Positions 6,527 to 13,875 are shown, counted from the first letter of the stretch. The stretch is 16,509 nt of DNA from DASPMP01 sp035626995 (GCA_035626995.1 DASPMP010000043.1:1-16509); one strand, 5' to 3'. Numbers and translations are program-made. Notes: a model not told the origin generated them from the letters alone.

Positions 6527-7630
6527 ATGATCAGTGGTGTAGACTCGTCGCCGTACGAAAACATCCGACGCGAGCTCCGGGAGAATCCACGCACCTGGCT
6601 GGTCACGGGCTGCGCCGGCTTCATCGGGTCCAACCTCCTCCAGGAGCTGCTGTCCCTCGGCCAGAAGGTCGTGGGGCTGGATGATTTCTCCACCGGCTAC
6701 CAGCGCAACCTGGACGACGTGATGGCGTCCCCCGCGGCGAAGAATGGCGGTTCCTTCCGCTTCGTCGAAGGCGACATCCGCGACATCAAGGCGTGCCGAA
6801 AGGCGATGAAGGGCGTGGACTATGTGCTGCACCAGGCGGCGCTCGGTTCGGTGCCGCGCTCCATCGATGATCCTGCCACCAGCAACAGCGTCAACGTCGA
6901 CGGCTTCATCAACGTCCTGCTCGCGGCGCGCGAAGCGAACGTCAAGCGCGTCGTGTATGCGTCGACGTGCGCGGTGTACGGCGATTCACCGGAATGCCCC
7001 CTGAACGAAGAGCACCTGGGCTCCGGTGCCCTCCTGTCGCCGTACGCCGCCACGAAGCTCACCAACGAGATCTACGCCGCCGTCTTCCAGCGGACGTACG
7101 GGCTCCAGATCGTCGGGCTTCGCTACTTCAACATCTTCGGCCCACGCCAGGACCCGAACGGCGCATATGCCGCCGTGATCCCTCGCTGGATCGACAAGCT
7201 GCTGAGCGGCGAGCAGTGCGAGATTCTCGGCGACGGCGAGACGAGTCGCGACTTCTGTCACGTGGCGAACGTTGCGCAGGCAAATATCCTCGCCGCGACA
7301 TCGGACAGCGCCATCGGTCACTCACCCGTATATAATGTCGCGTGCGGTCGTGAGACTTCATTGAACGAGTTGTATCGCATGATCCGGCTGGGACTCGTGG
7401 GTTTCCAGCCGTCCATCGCAGCATCGCATCCGCGGTACGGCCCGTTCCGCGACGGTGACATCCGTCGCTCGGCCGCGGACATCACGAAGATCCGGACGCT
7501 ATTGCGGTACGAGCCCACGCATTCCACCGCGCAGGGTCTCGGGCAGGCACTTGAATGGTACGTGGAGCACTCGGCGCAGGGTGCGGCAATGTTGTCCCAG
7601 CAGGAGAACGCAACCGCCGCCATTGGATGA
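6527..7630 (+). CDS. UDP-N-acetylglucosamine 4-epimerase, WbpP/TviC-like
   Basis: A 367-residue NAD-dependent extended SDR sugar epimerase. It most resembles the WbpP/TviC group, which interconverts UDP-GlcNAc/UDP-GalNAc (or their uronic acids) for polysaccharide precursors in the cytoplasm. The Rossmann motif GCAGFIGS is at residues 28-35, the nucleotide-binding acidic residue follows at LDDFSTG (51-57), the catalytic Thr147 is in ASTCAVYGD, and the YxxxK pair is Tyr173/Lys177 in SPYAATK. RYFNIFGPRQDPNGAYAAVIPRWI (199-222) is the typical WbpP-type substrate loop. The N-terminal lead SSPYENIRRELRENPRTWLVTG matches the WbpP start style, supporting 6527 as the start. The exact sugar cannot be fixed from sequence. 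Its stop overlaps the next gene as ATGA (7627-7630), so the two are probably translated together. No other sugar-biosynthesis genes lie in the window. Confidence 0.9.
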   Translation: MISGVDSSPYENIRRELRENPRTWLVTGCAGFIGSNLLQELLSLGQKVVGLDDFSTGYQRNLDDVMASPAAKNGGSFRFVEGDIRDIKACRKAMKGVDYVLHQAALGSVPRSIDDPATSNSVNVDGFINVLLAAREANVKRVVYASTCAVYGDSPECPLNEEHLGSGALLSPYAATKLTNEIYAAVFQRTYGLQIVGLRYFNIFGPRQDPNGAYAAVIPRWIDKLLSGEQCEILGDGETSRDFCHVANVAQANILAATSDSAIGHSPVYNVACGRETSLNELYRMIRLGLVGFQPSIAASHPRYGPFRDGDIRRSAADITKIRTLLRYEPTHSTAQGLGQALEWYVEHSAQGAAMLSQQENATAAIG

Positions 7631-8607
7631 GCGCAGCGATCAGCACGCCTGAACCCGCAGATATGCCTAACGAAGGACATCAACATCCCCCGGTGATTCT
7701 CATCGCCACCGAGGGTGATTGGGCAGGACGCTCCCTGGAGAGCGTCCTTGTCGCGCATGGATATGCGGTCCTCCGGTCTGGTGACGGGGAAGACGCACTG
7801 GCGCTGGCGAAGCGATACCAGCCGGACGCGATGATCCTGGACGAACATCTGCCGGGACTCAGCGGCATCGAGGTGATGAAGCTGCTCCGCGAGGAGCCCG
7901 GATTCGATGCATCGACGCCGATCGTCATCACGGCGCCGTCGCCGACGCAGCGTCAGGTGAGACAAGAGGCCTACGAGAACGGCGCCTGGGATTTCTGCAC
8001 GCATCCGCTCGAGGCCGAGACACTCATCCTCAAGCTGTCGACCTTTCTTCGCGCACGGCGTGCGCTCTCCGAGGCGCGCGAGCAGGCACTGATGGACCAG
8101 ACGACAGGTGTGCTGACGCACCAGAGCCTCGAGCGATGGGCCGAGCAGCTTGCCGCACGCGCGTCGCGGAATCATGAGCCGCTCGCATGTGTCGTGCTGA
8201 TGCCGAGCGATGCGAAGGGGGGACCGAGGGCAAACGAGACCGACCAGGTGACTGGCGCGGTGTCGTCATTCCTGCAGCTGTCTAAGGATGCGTTCCGTCG
8301 CTCCGACATCGTGGGACGCACTGCCGATGGACGACTCGCGCTGCTCGCGCCCGACACCGATGGAGATGGCGTGGAAGGGATGCTCGCACGCTTGCGCGCG
8401 GCAATCGCGGAAGCCAGCGCGGGAGCGACAGGCTTTCCGTCGCCCACCGAATTCAAGGCGGGGTACTGGGCAGTGCATGACTTCGCCTCGGCGCCGCTGG
8501 AGCCTTCCGAGCTCATTCGTCGGGCCGCGAAAGCACTCGATCATATCAGCAATCCGTCGCCGACTGAGCGGTTGGCGATGAGCTTCGACAAGATCCCGAT
8601 CAGTTGA
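7627..8607 (+). CDS. Receiver protein with degenerate GGDEF-like domain
   Basis: A 326-residue signalling protein. The receiver domain (about 22-140) has the phospho-acceptor Asp72 in MILDEHLPG and Thr102 in VITAPS, but the conserved Lys is replaced by His126 (THPLEAE instead of xKP), and the acidic pocket reads ATEGDW rather than DD. Phosphorylation may therefore be altered. A linker helix (140-156) leads to MDQTTGVLTHQSLERWAEQL, which matches the start of a GGDEF domain (DxLTGLxNRRxLxxxL). Later FRRSDIVGRTADGRLALLAPDT (about 223-244) lines up with xRxSDxxxRyGGDEFxxLLPxT, but the GGDEF signature itself has become TADGRL. A diguanylate cyclase activity is therefore unlikely; a role as sensor or scaffold is an inference. 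The start at 7627 is chosen from the ATGA overlap with the epimerase; an ATG at 7663 is an alternative. A strong terminator follows. Confidence 0.8.
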   Translation: MSAAISTPEPADMPNEGHQHPPVILIATEGDWAGRSLESVLVAHGYAVLRSGDGEDALALAKRYQPDAMILDEHLPGLSGIEVMKLLREEPGFDASTPIVITAPSPTQRQVRQEAYENGAWDFCTHPLEAETLILKLSTFLRARRALSEAREQALMDQTTGVLTHQSLERWAEQLAARASRNHEPLACVVLMPSDAKGGPRANETDQVTGAVSSFLQLSKDAFRRSDIVGRTADGRLALLAPDTDGDGVEGMLARLRAAIAEASAGATGFPSPTEFKAGYWAVHDFASAPLEPSELIRRAAKALDHISNPSPTERLAMSFDKIPIS

Positions 8608-8962
8608 CTCGGTAAGACCAAGGGCCGTCGCGAGTTACAGCAGCGACGGCCCTTTCTCGTGAACATCTGTGTTCTCGGAAGCCTCACCCGTTGCTACGAC
8701 GCAACATTGCAGGAGAGCAACAATGTGATGCAGGTGCTTGACGCAGCAAGTGAACACTGACAGGTTGTTCGTCCCCTCAGTATTTGTACCTACCACTGCC
8801 CTCCTCAACACGGCCTCTGGCCACTTCATCGCACGGCCCCTGAAGCACCTGTCCAAGAAGTAACCGGCCACAGCAGTGTCCTGACTCACTGCAACTGCGG
8901 CCTGCAGGCAACACATTCCGATCTACCGTTTCTTCCCCCTCCAGACTCAGCGCGACGCCGCC
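8608..8962. other. 355-bp gap before the NtrC-type regulator
   Basis: Apart from the terminator at its left end, no convincing gene was found. The stretch 8659-8962 is visibly poorer in G/C than the coding regions. It contains small inverted repeats (GTTGC/GCAAC, 8690-8705; CATTG/CAATG, 8705-8725). It should contain the promoter of the regulator. A weak sigma-54-like spacing (GG at 8819-8820, GC at 8831-8832, in TGGCCACTTCATCGCA) is present but does not match the consensus well. Confidence 0.5.
8620..8658 (+). terminator. Intrinsic terminator of the epimerase/receiver operon
   Basis: AAGGGCCGTCGC (8620-8631) and GCGACGGCCCTT (8643-8654) form a perfect 12-bp stem with an 11-nt loop, followed by TTTCTCGT. 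It starts 12 bp after the receiver gene stop. This is the clearest terminator in the window. Confidence 0.9.
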
Positions 8963-10522
8963 ATGAGCTACGAAACGATCGTTCCTCCTTCACGTTCTTA
9001 TAACTCTTCATCGGCAACCGCAGTCGCCGATGAGCCCGAAGCCCGCACCCAGGACGACGTCCAGGATGGCGGCGGGGTGCCCCGGGAGCTCCGGGCCAGC
9101 ATCCGGATCCTCGTCATCGACGACGATCGCACGCTTCGCGAAGGGTGCTCCAGCGTCCTGCAGGTGGAGGGGTACAACGTCACCTCCTGCGGCCGAGGCG
9201 ACGAAGCGATCGAGATGGTGCGCCGCGCCAACTACGACATCGTGCTCGTCGATCTCTACATGACCCCCGTTCCGGGCATGGAGATCCTCAAGGCGATCCT
9301 GGCCGCGCGTCCTGAATCGATCGTCGTGATGATGACGGGCAATCCCAGCGTGAACTCGAGCGTGGAAGCACTGCGCGTGGGCGCGTGGGATTACCTGCCG
9401 AAGCCCTTCTCGGGTGCGCACCTCCAGGTGCTCATCGGCCGCGCGGCGCATGCCGTGAAGGCAGCGCGCGAGCGTGACACGGCGCGGTCGTCGATGCTGG
9501 CCGACAACGGCAACAGCGACAAGATGACGCTGTTGGGCGCGTCGCCGTCGTTCCGCCAGATCGTGGAGCTGGCCCGCAAGGTCGCGTCGACCGACGCGTC
9601 CGTGATGCTCGTGGGTGAGAGCGGCACGGGCAAGGAGCTCATCGCGCAGTTCGTCCATCGCCACAGCCGCCGGGCGAAGCTGCCGCTCGTCCCGCTGAAC
9701 TGCGCCGCGGTGCCGGAGAACCTGCTCGAGAGCGAGATGTTCGGTCACAAGCGCGGGTCGTTCACCGGCGCCGATCGCGACAAGGTGGGGCTCCTGGAAG
9801 TCGCCAATAACGGCACCTTCTTCCTGGATGAGCTCACCGAGATGCCGCTGACCCTGCAGGCCAAGCTGCTCCGCGTGGTGCAGGATGGCGTGCTGCGTCG
9901 CGTGGGCAGTGAGACCCAGGACGCTGTGGTAAACGTGCGTTTCATCTCGGCGACGAACCGGGATCCGCGTGAGGCCATCAAACAAAAGCACCTCCGCGAA
10001 GACCTGTTCTACCGTCTTAATGTTTTCCCAATCGTCCTTCCGCCCCTCCGGGAGCGGGTTGAAGACATCCCGATCCTCGCACGGCACTTCCTGGAGCAGA
10101 GCTGGAAGCGGCACCATTCGGCGCGGGCCGCGCTGCCCCAGTTCAGCGATTCGGCCATGGACATGCTCCAGGGGCACCACTGGCGCGGGAACGTCAGAGA
10201 ACTTCAAAACGTGGTCGAGCACTGCGCCGTCCTGGCGTCTGCGGGTTCTCTCATTGCGCCGCACGAGATTGTGCTGCATAATGACGCCCCCTTCGGCGGT
10301 GACGCTGTGGGAAGCCCCGTCGTGCTGAACGACGCGTACCATCTCGCAAAGGAACAGGTGCTCGCGAAGTTCGAGAAGGACTACGTGACGCGTCTTGTCG
10401 CCCGCGCCTCCGGCAACATGTCGAGAGCTGCGCGCCTGGCGAGCGTGGACCGTACGACGCTGTATCGCCTCCTCGAGCGCCACGGGTTCCGCCGCGAGAC
10501 GAACGAGAACCCGATCGCCTAG
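8963..10522 (+). CDS. NtrC-family sigma-54-dependent response regulator
   Basis: A 519-residue transcription activator of sigma-54 promoters. Residues 1-45 are a disordered Ser/Ala/Asp-rich lead. The receiver domain (47-165) is complete: acidic DDD at 53-55, phospho-acceptor Asp97 in VLVDLYM, Thr125 and Lys147 in LPKP. The AAA+ domain (about 190-425) has Walker A GESGTGKE (218-225), the sigma-54-contact loop GSFTGA (265-270, Ser in place of the usual Ala), Walker B GTFFLDE (284-290), sensor I SATNRD and WRGNVREL (407-414). A Fis-type HTH closes the protein (about 475-510, SGNMSRAARLASVDRTTLYRLLERHG). All catalytic residues are present, so it should be an active ATPase. The soluble kinase gene 90 bp downstream is the probable cognate partner. 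Target promoters are unknown. The start at 8963 has no Shine-Dalgarno sequence. Confidence 0.95.
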   Translation: MSYETIVPPSRSYNSSSATAVADEPEARTQDDVQDGGGVPRELRASIRILVIDDDRTLREGCSSVLQVEGYNVTSCGRGDEAIEMVRRANYDIVLVDLYMTPVPGMEILKAILAARPESIVVMMTGNPSVNSSVEALRVGAWDYLPKPFSGAHLQVLIGRAAHAVKAARERDTARSSMLADNGNSDKMTLLGASPSFRQIVELARKVASTDASVMLVGESGTGKELIAQFVHRHSRRAKLPLVPLNCAAVPENLLESEMFGHKRGSFTGADRDKVGLLEVANNGTFFLDELTEMPLTLQAKLLRVVQDGVLRRVGSETQDAVVNVRFISATNRDPREAIKQKHLREDLFYRLNVFPIVLPPLRERVEDIPILARHFLEQSWKRHHSARAALPQFSDSAMDMLQGHHWRGNVRELQNVVEHCAVLASAGSLIAPHEIVLHNDAPFGGDAVGSPVVLNDAYHLAKEQVLAKFEKDYVTRLVARASGNMSRAARLASVDRTTLYRLLERHGFRRETNENPIA

Positions 10523-10538
10523 AAGGCGAGTGCTTGAT

Positions 10539-10603
10539 GGCTTGTCTGCTTTTCGGCTTGTCATAACAGCCGGAACGCGGACAAGCTGACGAGCCGACAC
10601 GCC
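10539..10603 (+). repeat. Octamer-based hairpin between regulator and kinase genes
   Basis: Three forward units (GCTTGTC, GCTTTTC, GCTTGTC; starts 10540, 10548, 10556) and three reverse units (GACAAGC, GACGAGC, GACACGC; starts 10580, 10588, 10596) flank a 17-nt loop. Arms 10539-10562 and 10580-10603 pair over 24 bp with five imperfect positions, two of which are G-T wobbles. It starts 16 bp after the regulator stop and ends 9 bp before the kinase ATG. It could limit kinase translation or stabilise an mRNA end. It is the same repeat family as in the TonB receptor. Confidence 0.85.
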
Positions 10604-10612
10604 TCCTCTCAC

Positions 10613-11695
10613 ATGACCGGCCCCCAGACGAAGCGGTATACACCGCTCTCGGTCCAGATCCACGCGTCGCCCGTGTTGCGGGCGTTGCGCGCGGCATCGC
10701 GGAGCGCGGCGGAGAAGCTCGTGGAGGATGGTGTCGAGGGCGCGGAGCAGCTTGGCGACGAACTGCTGATCCTCGCGGAGACGGTGTACGGGATGGCCAC
10801 GGACACCCTCGAGTCGAGCATCGAGCCCACGACCGTGGTATTCTCGCGCGCCCTGGTGGACGCGCTGCGCACGGAGTTCATCGCGCGGCTGAACAAGGAT
10901 CGCTCGCGTCGCATCATGTCGAAGGAGATGCTTGCCGTCTTTGCCGCGATGGAGGAGCTGACCGGCATTTCCGAGCGCGCCGACAGCGCGACGGAATTCA
11001 AGCAGCGACTCGAAAGCCCGGACGCCGGACGCGCCGTCGCGGAGATCGCGCACGACATGCGCTCCCCGCTATCGGCCATCCTGTTCCTCGTGGAGACACT
11101 GCGGGCAGGACAGAGCGGACCGGTGACGCCCGTACAGGAACGCCAGCTGGGACTCGTCTACGGCGCCGCCCTTGGTCTGAGCGGACTTGCAGACGACATC
11201 ATGGAAGCGACGCGCGGCAGCCTCATCGCCGACGCGAAGCCGCAACCCTTCTCGCTCTCAGAAATCATTCACGAGGTGACGGCCATCGTCGCGCCCGTGG
11301 CGGAAGAGAAGGGGCTGTCGCTCAGCGAGACCTATCCGACGGTCGACACGCGCCTGGGACATTCGGCGGCAATCCACCGCGTGTTGCTCAACCTGACGAA
11401 CAACGCGCTCAAGTACACGCAGAGCGGCGCGGTGTCACTCGGCTGCGCGGATCTCGACAGCAATCGCGTCGAGTTCTGGGTGGAAGACACGGGACGCGGG
11501 ATTCCCGAGCACGTGATGGCGATGCTGTTCACGGAGTTCCGCCCCGGCGCGTCGGGGATGCGATTCTCGTCCGCAGGACTCGGCCTCGCGATCTGCCGGT
11601 CGCTGCTGGCGAAGATGAATTCGTCGCTGCGCGTGGATACGGCGCAGGACCAGGGGACGCGTTTCTCGTTCGTTCTTGAGCTCCCACCGGCGTAA
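10613..11695 (+). CDS. Soluble sensor histidine kinase
   Basis: A 360-residue cytoplasmic histidine kinase. No membrane segment is visible. Residues about 1-138 are a helical input region that I do not recognise. The dimerisation/phosphoacceptor domain starts at about 139, with the H-box AEIAHDMRSPLSAI (His147). The HATPase_c domain contains the N-box LLNLTNNALKYT (258-269), G1 box EDTGRGIP (291-298) and G2 box SAGLGLAICRSLL (320-332), ending in GTRFSFVLELPP. All ATP-binding motifs are intact. The order regulator-kinase and the 90-bp gap suggest that it phosphorylates the upstream NtrC-type protein. With no membrane sensor it probably reads an internal signal or a partner protein. The octamer hairpin lies just before its ATG. 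No terminator was seen directly after its stop. Confidence 0.9.
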   Translation: MTGPQTKRYTPLSVQIHASPVLRALRAASRSAAEKLVEDGVEGAEQLGDELLILAETVYGMATDTLESSIEPTTVVFSRALVDALRTEFIARLNKDRSRRIMSKEMLAVFAAMEELTGISERADSATEFKQRLESPDAGRAVAEIAHDMRSPLSAILFLVETLRAGQSGPVTPVQERQLGLVYGAALGLSGLADDIMEATRGSLIADAKPQPFSLSEIIHEVTAIVAPVAEEKGLSLSETYPTVDTRLGHSAAIHRVLLNLTNNALKYTQSGAVSLGCADLDSNRVEFWVEDTGRGIPEHVMAMLFTEFRPGASGMRFSSAGLGLAICRSLLAKMNSSLRVDTAQDQGTRFSFVLELPPA

Positions 11696-12009
11696 TCCCT
11701 TCGGCGTTTTCATCGCTGATTGTACGACCGGGTGGTTAGCAGTGGACTGGCGGGTGTCGTCCTCGGCCCGTTTGCATCGGAGACGTGGCGCCGCACGACC
11801 TGAGCGGGAAGATTCTCGACCGACTCATCGCGGGGCCGAGCGACCCGATCAGCACGTCTTGACTCGGCCCCGATGCCGTGGGTACGCTCGGCGAGCACCG
11901 ACTGCGACCAATTGTCACTCGGCGGGTCGCATCGATGATGCTTGCCGGCTTCCGCTCAGCGATGCTGTTGCATGCATGCGGTGTTTCCATTCGCCGGGGG
12001 CGGACTAAT
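11696..12009. other. 314-bp gap between kinase and Uma2 genes
   Basis: No gene was recognised. It contains an inverted repeat (CGGGGCCGAG 11831-11840 with CTCGGCCCCG 11863-11872) whose loop carries a diverged copy (CAGCACGTCTTGACTCG, 11850-11866) of the 19-bp repeat seen around the DUF2442/DUF4160 gene. The Uma2 frame is open upstream to an ATG at 11878, but the residues there do not fit the family. Confidence 0.5.
11831..11872. repeat. GC-rich inverted repeat, possible terminator
   Basis: A perfect 10-bp stem (11831-11840 / 11863-11872) with a 22-nt loop, about 135 bp after the histidine kinase stop. There is no T-tract. The loop resembles the repeat at 5471 and 6239. Terminator and dispersed-repeat explanations are both open. 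Confidence 0.5.
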
Positions 12010-12567
12010 ATGTATATGGCGGCTGAATCCAGTTTCTGGACGCTCGACGAACTCCATCGTCTCCCCGACGACGGGAACAAGTACGAGCTGGTACGGGGCA
12101 AATTGTTCGTGACCCCGCCTCCTGCGCGACAGCATGAGACGATCGCTGCGCGGCTCGCGAGGATTCTTGACACATTTGTGGCCGAACACAGCCTTGGCCT
12201 GGTATATCGACCGAGAGCGGTGCTTCGGACCGGTGACGGTGAAGTTGAACCCGACATCATGGTGCGCCTCGAGGACAGCGGGGCCGGCAACGCGTGGGAA
12301 GCCGCTCCTCTGCCTATCCTCGTCGTCGAGATCAGCTCGCCCACAACGCGTCGTCGTGACAGGCTTCAGAAGCGCCAGTTCTATCTCGACGCTGGCGTAG
12401 CGGAATACTGGATTGTGGATGCTGAGGCGCAGGTTGTCACGGTGTCGCGACCAGGCTCGAGGGACGTCGAATGCGACTCGGTGGTCCAGTGGCACCCGCT
12501 TGGCGCCTTACAGCCGCTCGAAGTGTCCGTTCGCGAACTGTTTGCGGGGTTCAGCGGCGCCAGCTAA
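12010..12567 (+). CDS. Uma2-family (DUF820) nuclease-fold protein
   Basis: A 185-residue protein of the Uma2 family, which has a PD-(D/E)xK nuclease fold; length is typical. Recognised by the N-terminal FWTLDELHRLPDDGNKYELVRGKL, the central EPDIMV (Asp82), the core VVEISSPTTRRRDRLQK (Glu107, Ser109, Lys121) and the closing FYLDAGVAEYWIVD (124-137). These residues form the expected metal-binding site, so the active site looks intact, but no cellular function or substrate is established for most family members. The start at 12010 is preferred over the longer frame from 11878: residues before it do not fit the family, and a purine-rich GGGGGCGGA sits 5 bp upstream. ATG at 12016 is also possible. 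It converges on the lipoprotein gene. Single Uma2 genes often occur in many diverged copies per genome. Confidence 0.88.
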   Translation: MYMAAESSFWTLDELHRLPDDGNKYELVRGKLFVTPPPARQHETIAARLARILDTFVAEHSLGLVYRPRAVLRTGDGEVEPDIMVRLEDSGAGNAWEAAPLPILVVEISSPTTRRRDRLQKRQFYLDAGVAEYWIVDAEAQVVTVSRPGSRDVECDSVVQWHPLGALQPLEVSVRELFAGFSGAS

Positions 12568-12570
12568 GAC

Positions 12571-12587
12571 CGCTCGATGAGCGAGCG
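12571..12587 (+). terminator. Hairpin directly after Uma2 gene
   Basis: CGCTCG (12571-12576) and CGAGCG (12582-12587) form a perfect 6-bp stem with a 5-nt loop, 3 bp after the Uma2 stop codon. No T-run follows, so termination strength is uncertain. Confidence 0.4.
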
Positions 12588-12623
12588 TGTGGAGCAGCTG
12601 AGGGCGCTCGAGGGGCGAGGGAC

Positions 12624-12651
12624 GAGAAAGGGGCCGGATCGCTCCGTCCCC
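12624..12651 (-). terminator. Intrinsic terminator of the lipoprotein gene
   Basis: Read on the minus strand, GGGGACGGA (12651-12643), a GCGA tetraloop and TCCGGCCCC (12638-12630) form a 9-bp stem with one mismatch, followed by TTTCTCGT. The tail is the same as that of the terminator at 8620-8658. It lies 18 bp past the lipoprotein stop. Confidence 0.75.
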
Positions 12652-12669
12652 CAAACGCGACAGTCGCGT

Positions 12670-13875
12670 CTACTGATACTGGATGTACATCAGCCGCGGC
12701 TTGAGCTGGACCAGCTCGCCCGCCGTCAGCAGCTTGTCCCCCTTTTTCGTGTCATTCTTGTAGAACAACTTGAAGCCGGTGTACTGCACGGGCTCGTCGA
12801 TCACGTAGTCCTTGTACGAGTCGAACTTCAGCCACGGTGCGCCCCAGCCGTCCATGTGCATCACGACCTGGACGTTCGGGTCGAGCTTGATGTCCTTGTA
12901 CCCCTTCACCATCGGACGCGTGAAGCGGTGGATGACGAGAATCTTCGGCGGAAGGTTCTTCTCCTCGACGAGCTTCGAGAGCTGGTCGATGGCATAGTTG
13001 ATCTCCTTCGCCGTCAGGGTCCCGATTTTCTTCCCGGGCGGCACGCCTTCCTTGTCATAGTGCATGTGGAACTCGGGATCGATCGCGAAATGCACGTCCG
13101 GACGTTCCAGGAACTTCATCAGACGCGGCATTTCCTCCGCGACTGTGCTCAGCCCCGTCTGAATGTCCAGGAACATGATGGCGTTGGCCTTCTTCGCCCA
13201 ACCATAGACTTCCTCGATGCGCGAGGAGTCCATGCGCAACCGATACTTGCCGTCGCGCCCGGGCGCGCCCTGCGCCACGACGGAGATGTAGTGCAGCGCG
13301 GGCTGCACCGGCGTCTCCGGATCCGCTGCCTCCCACTCCTTCACGACGCCTTGCAGCTTCGCGATCATCTGGTCGGGCGGGATCTCGCCGAGGATACCCA
13401 TCTTCTTCGAGAGCGGATTGCCGTAGTACGCGATCACGCGCTTGTTCGGCAGGATCGCGCCAGGCTTCGGCGCGGGACCGGCGACCGGCCAGCCGGGCGT
13501 CCGCTCGAACTTCCGCAGCGCATACACGAGGGCCATCGAGTCACGCTTCGGACGGCCCGGGGCCATCGTCACGGACAGCGCCGGCGCCGCGGGTGCAGCA
13601 GAATCGGCTTTCGACGAATCCGTCTTCGTCGAATCGACGCTCTTCGGAATCGTGTCGCTGGCAGCAGGTCTCGCGGTGTCCTTCGGCTGCGTCCCCTGTT
13701 GCGGCGCCTGATCGGACAAAGCGACATATCCCGCCGCACTGTCGCGCTGGCTAAGCCCGAGATTGCTCTCGGCCATTGCGGAGTCTGCACCGGTCGTGTC
13801 TGCCATGGCGTTCGGATCGCGCGAGCAGGCCGAGACCGCGAGCAGACTGATGGGTAGAATTAGTCGTTGAAACAC
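12670..13875 (-). CDS. Putative lipoprotein with conserved C-terminal domain of unknown function
   Basis: A 401-residue exported protein if the GTG at 13875 is the start. That start gives a compact lipoprotein signal: FQR, hydrophobic LILPISLLAVSA, lipobox VSAC with Cys17. The frame is open to a GTG at 13977, but the extra 34 residues would bury the signal, so I reject that start. Residues 18 to about 105 are a low-complexity Asp/Ser/Thr/Ala/Lys linker, as expected for a lipid-anchored domain held off the membrane. The rest (about 125-401) is one compact domain: KRVIAYYGNPLSKKMGILGE, VQPALHYISVVAQGAPGRDGKYRLRM, ANAIMFLDIQTG, VHFAIDPEFHMH, KILVIHRFT and VQVVMHMDGWG. The alternating beta strands with acidic or His ends (FLD, AIDPEF, VIHRF, HMD) suggest a TIM-barrel-like, perhaps glycosidase-like, fold; this is an inference. 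I do not recognise a named family. It is divergent from the membrane Ser/Thr kinase gene and shares its promoter region. Confidence 0.8.
   Translation of the reverse strand: MFQRLILPISLLAVSACSRDPNAMADTTGADSAMAESNLGLSQRDSAAGYVALSDQAPQQGTQPKDTARPAASDTIPKSVDSTKTDSSKADSAAPAAPALSVTMAPGRPKRDSMALVYALRKFERTPGWPVAGPAPKPGAILPNKRVIAYYGNPLSKKMGILGEIPPDQMIAKLQGVVKEWEAADPETPVQPALHYISVVAQGAPGRDGKYRLRMDSSRIEEVYGWAKKANAIMFLDIQTGLSTVAEEMPRLMKFLERPDVHFAIDPEFHMHYDKEGVPPGKKIGTLTAKEINYAIDQLSKLVEEKNLPPKILVIHRFTRPMVKGYKDIKLDPNVQVVMHMDGWGAPWLKFDSYKDYVIDEPVQYTGFKLFYKNDTKKGDKLLTAGELVQLKPRLMYIQYQ

Noticed and set aside
7191..7197. Isolated GACAAGC in the epimerase gene (similar single hit GCTTGTC at 12730)
   Set aside because: Single heptamers without neighbouring units are expected by chance and simply encode normal residues such as Asp-Lys.
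8818..8833. Possible sigma-54 promoter upstream of the NtrC-type gene
   Set aside because: GG-N10-GC spacing is met, but both boxes differ from the TGGCAC and TTGCA consensus. Too weak to annotate.
8635..8916. 93-codon minus-strand frame in the gap after the terminator
   Set aside because: Overlaps the terminator stem, has no motif or ribosome-binding site, and is Cys-rich in a way typical of random reading.
9008..11053. 681-codon open frame on the minus strand
   Set aside because: It lies antisense across both the NtrC-type regulator and the histidine kinase, whose domains are unmistakable. The translation is Arg/His/Leu-rich without any family signature, as expected opposite GC-rich codons.
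11878..12009. N-terminal extension of the Uma2 frame
   Set aside because: The 44 extra residues do not resemble the family start, while 12010 has a purine-rich motif just upstream.
12577..13857. 426-codon open frame on the plus strand
   Set aside because: Antisense to the lipoprotein, which has a lipobox, a tether and its own terminator. The plus-strand translation is rich in Arg, His and Val with no motif.
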